This document shows positions 9,684 through 19,752 of a stretch of 64,000 nt of DNA, piece after piece. The notes beneath the pieces were generated by a model. It did no database searches, was not told the DNA's origin, and worked only from the letters and a program-made list of their open reading frames with translations. The DNA comes from Elymus sibiricus. Lineage: Eukaryota > Streptophyta > Magnoliopsida > Poales > Poaceae. The DNA is taken from the NCBI GenBank assembly GCA_039707655.1, contig CM077668.1, forward strand, positions 397,509,630 to 397,573,629. The letters run 5' to 3'. The position numbers were made by a program, and so were the translations under genes. Position 1 is the first letter of the stretch. Every line of letters begins with the position of its first letter.

Positions 9684-12600
9684 ATGAATCCTCAATTTTG
9701 TTGTGTGCCTCCCAATAAAGCAGAGATGGCAGATAATCAGTGGATGTACAGTGGTTTTTTCCATCGGAATCAAGTAACAACAGAGTGGGCACAGAGAACC
9801 GATGTGTTTTTGAAGGAGATATTCGGTCGTCCAATGAGAATGGTGCCAGAATGCCCCTGTGCCAAATGTAAGAGACGTATCCGTAGAGATCAGGAGGAGA
9901 TGACTTTGCACCTTCGCACGAATGGATTTATGCCAAACTTTAACATGCCGATAAACTTTGCCCAGCGGAACCGTGGTAGAGAGGAGGTGATACGACAACG
10001 CATCGCTGGTCATGAGGACGATGGGGTTAGAGACATGCTAGATGATGTATGTGCTGCACAGACGGCAACTGCGACACTTTCAGCGAATGAACCAGAGGAG
10101 CCGGAGGAAAACGCAAAGGCCTTCCTGGATATCTTGGCCTCGTCAAAGAAACCTCTTTATGAGGGTGCCAAGCTCTCTTAGTTGGATGCCATCTCGCAAC
10201 TGATGGCAGTCAAGGCCGAGTATGGCTGTACCCGAGGTTGCTTCGAAGCATTTCTGGGAGTATGGGCTAACAGCCTCCCTGAGGGCCATGAACTGCCGAA
10301 AAGCATGTATGCTACGAAGAAAATCATGAAGGCGCTCTCTATGGATTATGAGAAAATACATGTTTGTCCAAAGAATTGCCTTTTGTTTAGGCACGAGTAT
10401 GCGAATGACAACTACTGTAGGAAGTGCGGTTCCTCTCGGTATATTGAGGTGCTCGATGAGCAGGGTGAGAAGAAGCAGCTAGCCATCCCTGCAAAGGTTC
10501 TTCGGTATCTCCATTTTATAGAAAGACTGCAACGCCTTTTCATCACCGAGGAGTCTGCCAAAATGATGAAGTGGCACAAGGAAGGGAAAAGGTACCATGC
10601 AGATAAAATCGTACATCCATCAGAAGGTGAAGCATGGAAGTCATTCGACACAGAATACCCAGAGGAAGCAGCCGAGGCTGGGAATGTCAGAATTGCTATA
10701 TCGGGTGATGGGTTCAATCCATATGGTATGTCGTCTAATCCATACAGCTGCTGGCCCGTGTTTGTTATTCCGCTGAATCTCCCTCCCGGCGCCATAATGC
10801 AACGCAAGACCATGTTCCTGTCGCTGATAATTCCGGGGCCTGAATATCCGGGGAAGAATTTGAGTGTGTTTATGCAGCCGTTGGTGGATGATTTGCACCA
10901 TTCTTGGTACTTCCAGAGGTTGACATACGATCGACATCTGCAGAAAAATTTCTTGATGAAAGTTTGGCTGCAGTATTGCATGCATGACTTTTCCGGCTAT
11001 GCCCTATTCTGCGGATGGTGTACAAGTGGGAAGATGCCATGCCCAGTGTGCATGCAGGCCTTGCGTTTCATTTGGCTGAAGAAGGGTGGCAAGTATGTTG
11101 CCTTTGACCTGCATCGGCAGTTCCTCCCTCCAGACCATCCTGACAGGGAAGACAAGAACAACTTCACGAAAGGCCTAGTTGTCCATGACGTAAACGAGAT
11201 TCCAACGTTTTCGGGTGCGGATGTGCTTGCTCAGCTGAATGCTCTTGAGCTTGCAGGCGAAGGGAAAGGCAAAGCCAAAGCCAAAGCCAAAGCCAAAGGC
11301 ACAGGCGAAGGCGAGGGCGAGGGGAAAGGGAAAGGCAAAGGAAAAGCCAAATGTTTTGAAGGATATGGTGAGACGCACAACTGGACTCACATTACCCCCT
11401 TCACGCAGCTTCCCTATTTCAAGGACCTCAAACTTCCATATAACATCGATGTGATGCACACCGAAAAGAATGTCGCAGAGGCCCTTTTTCGCACGATCCT
11501 CAACATTCCTGATAAGACAAATGATAACGTTAATGCTAGAGTCGATCAACAGAATATTTGTGATAGGCCACGTCTGAACATGCGGCCTCCCACAGGCGGT
11601 CGAAAATCTTGGTTCAAGCCAGATGCTGACTTCGTCCTTAAAAAGGATGATAAGATGGAGGCATTCAAGTAGCTGAAACACGTCGTGAAGTTCACTGATG
11701 GTTATGCATCGAATATAAGTAAGGGAGTCAATCTTTTAACAGGCAAAGTCACCGGGCTCAAGATTCATGACTATCATGTATGGATTGAGCGGATTATGCC
11801 GGTGATGGTTCGAGGCTATGTCCCCGAGCGTGTCTGGCGTGTGCTTGCGGAGCTAAGCCATTTCTTCCGCACGCTTTGTGCTAAAGAAGTATGTCCCAAG
11901 ATGATAAAAGAATTGCATAAGAAGGCGCTGGAGTTGATATGCAAGCTAGAGAAGATCTTTCCACCAGGCTTCTTTACTCCGATGACACATCTCATTTTGC
12001 ACCTCGCGAACGAGGTATTATTGGGGGGCCCTGTGCAGAATCGTTGGCAGTACGGCCCTGAGAGACAGAACAAGCATCTTCGACAGAAATGTGGAAACAA
12101 AGCTAAGATTGAAGCTTCCATAGCTGAGGCAGTTATCCTAGAGGAGGTGGCAGATCTCAGGACAGCGTACTATCCAGACCACGTTCCCACTCTGCATAAT
12201 AAGGTGTCTCGATACAATACAGAAGAGCCCAAGTATAAACCCAAGCTCCCTCTATTCAGCGGGCAAGGTGGCATGGCTGGATGCTCGAACCTTATATCAT
12301 GCCACGGCATGAGTGGGAGGACGTCATGTTCTATGTCTTCCACAACATCAAGGAAGTTGAGGATGAGTGGATGAGGTAATACCGTTGCACCATTCTTTTA
12401 GTCAATTCGTTATGTTCACTTTGCCTCGATCTAATACCGCTTTTCTTCTTTTAGTCGATTCGTTGATGAAGAGTGGACGGGAATGATGCCTCCTACTGAA
12501 GCGGAGGCACTTACTCTTCTTCGAAAGGGTGCCGATGGAAGGAAAATGTTTGTTGCTTGGTTCATGGAGAAAGTAAATTTTCACACTTCCCTATTACCCA

Positions 12601-13470
12601 GTGCACCCAACATTTATTAGTTATCGGAACTAATGCACCCTACAATTTCAATTAAACTTGTAGGGAAAAGATCCGAACACATCAATGGATGAAGAATTGA
12701 GATGGGTTTCCATGGGTTTTAACAGTCGGGTCATGACATGCGAAAAGTATGACGTGAATGGTTATCGCTTCCATACAGAGGAGCACCAGAACAGTCGGCC
12801 TGATCCCAAAACTATAAATACTAGAGTCTTCACCGAAGGAGATAATAAAGTAGAGTACTATGGAAGGGTAGGAAAAATATACGAGCTTACATTCAACCGT
12901 GGGCGCGAAACCCTAAGTCTCGTTGTGTTCAAATGCCGATGGTTTGACCCCAATAAGGGTCTGAGACATACGCCTTCCGTTGGTTTAGTCGAAGTTAAAC
13001 CATCAACTGTCTATGCCGGAGCTGATCTCTTTATTGTGGCTACCCAAGCCACACAAGTTTATTATCTGCCCTACCCATGCCAGAAAGAGTATCTAAAGGG
13101 TTGGGAAGTTGTGTTCAAGGTGTCGCCACATGGTAAGCTACCGGACCCGAACGATGATGATTACTACAACATAAACCCCATGACATACGAGGGAGTGTTC
13201 TTTCAAGAGCAACATGATGATGTGGTCCGAAACAAGGACGATGATGACTTGGGTTATGTTGATGTGGACCCAAATGATGATGATGCACGGAATGAAGGTG
13301 AGGCAATTGTGAATCAAAGAGACATAATTATGCTTGAGAAGTTAAATGAAGACGCTGACGACGAGGAAGAGCCTCCACCTCCGTCAGACAACGAAGACGA
13401 TATGCGTGATAGTGATGATGAGACCGGTCGACAAATAGATTACAATAGTGATGATTCATATGGGTTCTAG
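9684..13470 (+). pseudogene. TNP2/TNPD-type CACTA transposase, broken
   Basis: This gene encodes the DNA-cleaving transposase of CACTA elements, but the copy is broken. Domains in order are an N-terminal Transpos_assoc-like segment (MYSGFF, CPCAKCKRRI), Transposase_21 (SGDGFNPYG, LIIPGPEYPGKNLSVF), a DUF4218-like segment (KFTDGYASNISKGVN, HFFRTLCAKEV) and a DUF4216-like segment (NGYRFHTEEHQNSR, FKCRWFDP). The tail is Asp/Glu-rich. Two in-frame TAG codons (10179-10181 and 11670-11672) and one frameshift between about 12240 and 12278 interrupt it. Introns appear at 12376-12454 and 12573-12663, with GT/AG ends and matching phase. A low-complexity Gly/Lys/Ala/Glu stretch (about 11260-11350) lies after Transposase_21. 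The start is the first Met before the conserved N-terminus. Confidence 0.88.
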
Positions 13471-13686
13471 GAAATGTAAGTTTTTTCTATGGTTTATTAA
13501 TATGCTTCCTTCCTTTGCCAAAAAAGATATATATATATATAGCATGATTATACATTGCATATTTTGTTAATGTTCTTTTCTGTATGCTTAATGTGCTTTT
13601 TTGTTATTTATGTGCTTTTTTCTATGCTTATTTATTTGTTATCCTTACTAACTGTTTATTCTCTTCTCAATGCAGGTTTGCTAATC

Positions 13687-16064
13687 ATGGGCAAGTCCAG
13701 CGGCGCGGGTTTCCTAAGCAAATTAAAAGGAGGTCTTAGTCGGAGTGGACGACCCCGTCAGCCTCCCACCCGACTACTTGAGGATGACACCTCACAGGGA
13801 GGTCGAGGGGTTGGGGGAAAAGCCCCTAGAGGAGGAGTGGGTGGTGGGAGAGTCCCTAGAGGAGGAGGGGGTGGGTCGAGATGCGGTCCGGTCAAGAAAC
13901 TGCGGTCCGTGTCCGACATAGGGGGGTCATCTTCGACGCCCTCCTATACTGAGGCACCCTCTGAGTCTGAGGAGGAGGAGGTTCTCGAGGAGGAGGAGGA
14001 GGAGGTCGAGGAGTTCGTTCAGGAGGAGGAGGAGGAGGGTTGTGGAGGGGAGGGTGGTGGTGGAGGGGAGGGTTCTGGAGGGGAGGGTGGTGGCGAGGTG
14101 TGGGGTAACTTGTCGCCGGGTGATCCGAAGGGGTGGCTGCGTGGTGTTGCAGAACTACCTACACCTCCTGCTACCGAGGAGAAGAAGTGGCTCATTGAAC
14201 CCGCGGGGACAGAGTAAGTGCCTCTCAATCATAGTTTGAACACATACTAACATTTTCATTGTACACATGCTAATTTTTTTGTTTCTTTTGCAGCAATTGG
14301 AAAGTTCTTGGAGAGGGCCGTAAACCGAACGGCATTATCACTATCCTGTTGAAGGATTTTTGGCCGGGCCTATTCTGCCCGCGGCCAGACAGGGACCCGG
14401 AGCTGCGGGTTTTGGCCACGAGCTGGGACCACTACGAGGCTGCCAGCCTCGCGGAGTACGGGACGGCCACTAAGGTCGTGATCAATAAATTGTGGGTAAC
14501 TTCTCTTCAGAATCACTTGTCTTGAGTTTCGTTCATAGTTTATCATCGAGTCACTTAACTCATGCCTTGTTTCATTCTGGTTTTATGCATGATTGTAGCA
14601 ATTCTATAAGGTTCTTGAGGAGCACAAGGCCAGAGCCGACGTGGTCCTGGTGGCGGCTACGAGGAAGAAAACTCGCCAGATTCAGTACGAGGTGCGCTGG
14701 GTTGCCATCTCGCACTACTACCACAACTACCTTGGTCAAAAGATGACCAAGAAAGAAGCGCAGAAGCAGCGGCTTACCTTGAGCAGGGAGCAGTACATGA
14801 TGGTAAGTATTACAGACTTTTCATTCCGACGTATAAACAGTCAATTTCATTGTTTCATGATGACATGTCATGCTTCCATTATTTAGGTTATTCCTACTTG
14901 GTGCTACGGAAAGGATGACGGATGGGCGAGTTTGGTGGATAGGTGGCTCGGTGAGGATGCAGAGTTTGCTGCCAAGAGCACAAAGAACCGGGCTAATCGT
15001 GGAACCGACGGAACACACGGCCAAGGAAACAGGAACCACTGGGGCTACAAGGCCATCCAGGTTTACCAGGATACATTCTTTTTCTTCTTGTTACCGTCAT
15101 GTTCTTATGTATGGCTAACTTCTGTTTGACGTTGCAGGAGGGCAAGTTGAAGAAGCCGCTCTCACACATGGAGTCGTGGAAGCTGGCCCGTGCGCGGAGT
15201 AAGCGCAAGGACGGCGAGAGCGAGTACTACGGCAATACCGAGAAGAACCTGGCGTCCGACTCGGAGTCGTTTACCAAGTTAAATCCTGGTTCGGATGTTG
15301 CTGACCCTATCCTGTGTCAGACCGACGAGACGGCGGTGGTGGCCATCCGGCCGAAGTATCATGGCCGCTACCCGTGCCTCGATGGCGTGATCACTCCTTC
15401 TGTCTCCTACACACGGCTCCGAGCTACCAACCCGAGCCCGAGCGGCAGTACGGGCCGTTCGCATCCTAGCTTAGCCAGCCAGCATGCTGTAAGTATTTCC
15501 CTCCTTATCTTCTTTCTTTCTCACTTTCTCACTTTATTTTCAGCATTGCCCACGTACAAACAACCTAAATTTTGTAGGCATATAAGGCCTTTGTCGAGCT
15601 TAAGCATGTCGAGGTGCAGGAGTACTTGCAACGAGTAAAGGCAAACGAGGATTACAACCGTCTGATGATGGCGGTTAGTTTTGCCCACTTAGAACCAAGC
15701 TAAATTTTGCACTTTCATTTCTTCTGACCTTCGTGTTTGCTTGGTTAACTAACAACCAGGCTATGTGGTCGTCTATGCAAAACCGCACGGATCCACCACC
15801 AATGGGACCCGCACCACCACCTTCTGGAGAACCCCCACACGTGCCCACGTTCGATGAATGGGTGGCACTAGGCAGTGGGACTCCGGTTCGTACATTGCCT
15901 AACTATTCACCTACTAGTTCTCGTTGATTCAACACTATCATATTTTCCCTTACAATCTCTTTTGAAACGTGTAGGGAACCGGTGCAGAGAGCCCAGTCAC
16001 TCCGGTCTGGCGAGGTGGTGCTGGTCTTGGCGGTGCTAGCGGCAATGATCCTAGTCTTGGATGA
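13687..16064 (+). CDS. TNPA-like CACTA protein (Transposase_24 type)
   Basis: Eight exons can be read: 13687-14213, 14294-14495, 14599-14802, 14887-15060, 15138-15488, 15578-15673, 15760-15885 and 15975-16064. All introns have GT/AG ends and the phase is kept throughout, ending in TGA. The N-terminal part is basic and Gly-rich with a long Glu-rich tract. The middle matches the plant Ptta/En/Spm Transposase_24 family (LLKDFWPGLF, the REQYM and WCYGKDDGW segments, and NRGTDGTHGQGNRNHWGY). The C-terminus is Pro/Gly-rich. Proteins of this kind bind the subterminal repeats and help regulate and synapse element ends. That role is known for Spm TnpA and inferred here. No disabling mutation was seen. 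It lies about 220 bp downstream of the broken transposase gene, in the same orientation. Confidence 0.85.
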
Positions 16065-16400
16065 ACGATGATGTTTTCCATGTCTTGCAATGCTTTCCAT
16101 GTTCCATTCTTCTTAGCGTTCTTTAGATGACGATGATGATGTCCGTGTCTTATACTTATGTCTATGAAGTTTCAACGATGATGATGTTGATCTTTAGACG
16201 ATGTGATGTTGATGATCTTTAGATGATGATGTTGATGATCTTTAGATGATGATGTGATGTTGATGATCTTTAGATGGTGATGATCTTTAGATGATGATGT
16301 GATGTTGATATATGCTTTGCTGTGAATATATGTTTGCTGTGAATATGCTTTGCTGTGAATTTGAATGAGAACAGCAAAAACAGAGCAAATTTTCAAAAAA
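16065..16400 (+). repeat. 3' flank with GATGATG/tttagatgatgatgtt repeats
   Basis: Downstream of the TNPA-like stop codon, about 16120-16310 consists of short imperfect repeats of 'gatgatctttagatgatgatgtt', followed by 'tttgctgtgaata' repeats. This is probably the 3' untranslated region of the TNPA-like transcript. The counterpart in CACTA element 2 lies at 27760-27970 and is shorter. Confidence 0.6.
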
Positions 16401-16409
16401 CAGAACAGA

Positions 16410-16877
16410 TCTATGCCGACGGCTAGGCCGTCGGCATAGATAAGAGCAGGAGGTACCAGTGGACGACACGTGGCAGACATATGCCGACGGCTAGGCCGTC
16501 GGCATATTCTATGCCGACGGCCTAGCCGTCGGCATAGCCCGCTGCCAGAAGGCGCCCTAGAGGTGACACCTGGCGCGTATAAGCCGACGGCCTAGTGCCA
16601 CCTCCCCATTCGTGACACTTGGTGACGGCGCCGTCAGTTGACGGCCGGTGAGTTTCTGTGCCGACGGGTATTTTATGCCGACGGTCGTACGGATGCCGTC
16701 GGCGTATCTAGCTATGCCGACGGCATTTCTATGCCGACGGTCTGACAGGACTACGCCGTCGAGATCAACGCCGACGGGTATATGCCGACGGCTGCCGTCG
16801 GCATAGTGGTATACCGACGGTATACGGCCTATGCCGACGGCCTTTGGCCATCGGCATAGTGGGTTATTCCGGTAGTG
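16410..16877. repeat. right subterminal repeat array of CACTA element 1
   Basis: About 470 bp are filled with TATGCCGACGGC and GCCGTCGGCATA units, many as inverted pairs, ending in the terminal inverted repeat GGTTATTCCGGTAGTG. It mirrors the left array at 3830-4220. Confidence 0.85.
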
Positions 16878-16880
16878 CAG

Positions 16881-18035
16881 ATTACAAAACAATTTTGGTA
16901 ATAGTTTGGAAGACGTCCAACTCGAACTGCTGCTGGCTGGATCAAGACAGAGGAAAAGAAGAGGGAATAAATTTGCTTCTTGGATGTCTGCTTGATGGCG
17001 TGCATCTAGGAGAGGAATAACTTAAAGGGTTGATGAGGAAAAGTAGGCACTGGAAACATACAAAGGAAGCATTGGATTTAAGATCCGAACCTGTATGCTC
17101 TTTCAATGGTTCTTCTATCCCGTATAACATGTGGATGTGTCGTAGCTGTGTGAAGACCTGCTCCTGTACGGGATCAAAATCCAACAGATGAGTATAGAAA
17201 TCGAGATCAAGATCAAGAGAGAGCCTGTGGATAGGGGAAGGCGATCTCGTCCATCCGTCATCACGCTCGAGGAAGGCGGTCAGCGGGAAGCCCTAGCGGC
17301 GGAGGAACACCTCGTTGTGGCTGGTTGAAGTAGACGTCGAGTTGTGTGGCCGCCTGGTGGGGAAGGGAAACGGCGGGTTCCCAAGGAAGGTCGTGCCCCT
17401 CGGTTACAAACTGTTGCGCCTCTTCACGGCTGAAACCAAAAACATGGGAACGGGAGTGATTGTCACCAGAATACTAAACGTTTTCCTAAGCGAGCGAGAA
17501 ACTATCCAGAGAGGGGGGTTGAGCTTTGGAAACGGATGGAAGTACACAGTGGATGGTGGCTTGAAGAACAAAGGAAAAAAACCTTCGGGGGGAATATGCC
17601 AGCAAGCGATGCTACGTGAACGTGGAGAAGAAAAAATAACGAAGAAATGAAGTGACGTGGGTGGAATTTGCTGAGGTGGCTAGATGATGATGTGGACGGG
17701 CTGCATGTTGGGAGAACAGGTAGTAGTGAGGATCAACTTCTTAAGAATGTAAGATTGGTCCAATGGCCCTTCAAAACAAAAAATACTTTTCCTCACCGCC
17801 CTAAACTAATCCATGCTGTAAAAAAGTATGCATTTCAAAGGCTACAGAACAGATGAGGACCTGGTACATGCGCTTATTCTCCTTGTTCCTGGATGCCTGG
17901 ATGGCCAGCGCGAGCCTCTGGCCGCCATAGTCGAGCAGCAGACGGTGGCCTTGTGGAGCGCAGGGAGGCAGCCACCTATACCAGCACTAGCGCCGTGGAA
18001 AGTTCGTTGGCGCAAATGTTAAGTCAGCGTGTGTT
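16881..18035. other. intergenic DNA with a possible degenerate minus-strand coding patch
   Basis: On the minus strand, about 17400 to 17070 reads in one frame for roughly 110 codons with one internal TAG (phrases PPFPFPTRR, PLTAFLERDD, QVFTQLRHIHMLYG). The reading is protein-like but I do not recognise a family. It may be a decayed exon or 5' leader of a gene disrupted by the adjacent CACTA element. The remainder to 18035 shows nothing recognisable. Confidence 0.3.
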
Positions 18036-19544
18036 AACTAAATAAGATGACATTTAAAGAAAATTCTTAGACCTAACCACGAGCCAACAGTTCTGACATG
18101 GCCTTTGATTTCAGAAATATTTGTGCCACACCACTAAAACAAATGGAGTTTTAGTTTCCAATTTGGCCAAATGACCAGACCTTTTGGTGCGAACTTGACT
18201 TAAATCCAACATCAATATAAGGAAATTACACAAAAGTTTGAAACTGGCTCAATTTTTTTTGTATTTCTGAAATATTTTAACCGAAATGCAAAATTAACTC
18301 TTTACTTACAAGATTGATATTTCGGTACTGAAATGTTAAAAGCGTAACCAATATCCCCCTCAAACAAATGGTTCGGAAATAATTACATCAAAAATCTCAT
18401 TATTAATAGTTGAATCACCTCTTAAGGGCAACACAAGAAAGCTTGACGCTCCAGGCTTCCTCCTTATGGATGAATCAGAAATCAATTTTCTCAACCTTGT
18501 AGCTCATGTGCTCCCACAACTTCGTGTTTCCGTCTTCGATAAACATTTCTTCAAGAACCATGGCTTTCTCGGCCAAGAATTTTATCAGCTTGGCGCCAAG
18601 AAAATTCGCCGCCCCAAGACGGAACTGCAAGCCCACTCTCGCCAAAGAGCTCCGTAATCAGTCGAACGAGAGCTGGCTCAAGCCATGGATCTCAGAGACC
18701 TCATCATAGTTGGCGGTGTTGTTTCCTTTGGGTGACACCGCCATCAGGTCCGAGTTTTGATAGATGGCTAGAAGATTGATGGACTTGTCACGGTCAGCAC
18801 TGAACTTCCTTTCTAGGAAGAGTTTTCGTCGTGCCAATACTGTGGGTAGTGGTGCACTGGTGCACCGCGGTGTGGTTGATCCGGAGCTTGCGGAGTGTGG
18901 GGCAGCAGCGGAGCAGGTCCGCGATCGCCACTGTCGCCGTCTTACCGTAGGGCCTGTGCGCTCTGTGCAGCTCAAGGCGCTCGAGGATGGAGAATGCAGG
19001 TAGGAGCTCGGCCCTCCTTGCCTCGGTGAGCACAGCCATGTCCTCGAGGTGGTTTACGTTTAGCTTCAGCTCCTTGACGCCCGTGAAGTTGTGAAGGAAT
19101 CGCCAAAAGGTCTTGAGGTTGGCCTCGCCACGGCATGGATCCTCGTTGGTTTCCTTGTGCCCGTGCAGTGTTTTGTTCACTCTATCATCGCGGGCGTGCG
19201 GGACAAAATGTAGGTCGGCATGTGCCAAGTCCGGCGGCAGCGGGCTCAGTGAGAACGGCCGGAGAAGCCCCTTATATCTGAAACGATGTAGCCTCGGCGC
19301 GTCGATCTCCACGGAGACAACGCTGGCCTTGTCTGCTATGTAGTGTCGTCAAGCGCTATCCTTGTCCTTCCAGTTGCACCTATCCAGGACGAGCATGGTG
19401 ACCGCAGGGAGACGGAGCAGGGCTTCTGCGGGTGGCAGAGGTGGAGTGTAGGCTTTCCACCGGTGGTAAATCGGCAGATTGGGCAAAACATAGTCCGGCA
19501 CACCATCTGTTGGTGGTGAGATGATAACGGACTCAAAGTGGATG

Positions 19545-19549
19545 GTGAC
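19545..19549. repeat. target-site duplication GTGAC (left)
   Basis: GTGAC precedes the left LTR and is repeated at 24510-24514 after the right LTR. Copy B of the F-box gene shows the unoccupied equivalent (ggtaacgag) near 37096. Confidence 0.95.
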
Positions 19550-19752
19550 TGTAGGAAAGCGAGAGAGAGATGGAATGCAACACACTTTGTATTGATTCAG
19601 CTGTTACAGTATATACAGAGGGTGTGATCGCCTAGTCTAACCACCTGGAGCTAATCTAGCTAAGAGGATAAGTACGCTAGAGTATCGGGTGGAGGTGGTT
19701 GGACGTGGGCGTCGTGCATGCAGTGCATGGACGTGGTACTACTCTGTCAACA
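19550..19752 (-). repeat. 3' LTR of the Copia element
   Basis: This 203-bp repeat starts TGTAGGAAAGC and ends CTGTCAACA on the plus strand. It is identical by eye to 24307-24509. The pol stop codon (19747-19749) lies just inside this LTR. Confidence 0.95.

Larger units (their letters stand above)
3830..16877 (+). mobile_element. complete CACTA (En/Spm) transposon, element 1
   Basis: The left end reads CACTACCGGAATAAC and the right end is its inverse (GTTATTCCGGTAGTG). Both are flanked by a 3-bp duplication CAG (3827-3829 and 16878-16880), as expected for CACTA transposition. The element is 13,048 bp. Both ends carry dense direct and inverted TATGCCGACGGC units, the kind of subterminal motif that TNPA-type proteins bind. 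Inside, in order, are a 667-bp tandem repeat block, a GC-rich leader with an internal cluster of the same motif, an inverted repeat, a broken TNP2-type transposase gene and a Transposase_24-type gene. The element is structurally complete but cannot make a full transposase from its own sequence. Confidence 0.95.

Noticed and set aside
10179..11672. Two in-frame TAG codons considered as programmed readthrough
   Set aside because: A frameshift further on also breaks the frame, and CAG to TAG decay of a methylated transposon is the simpler explanation.
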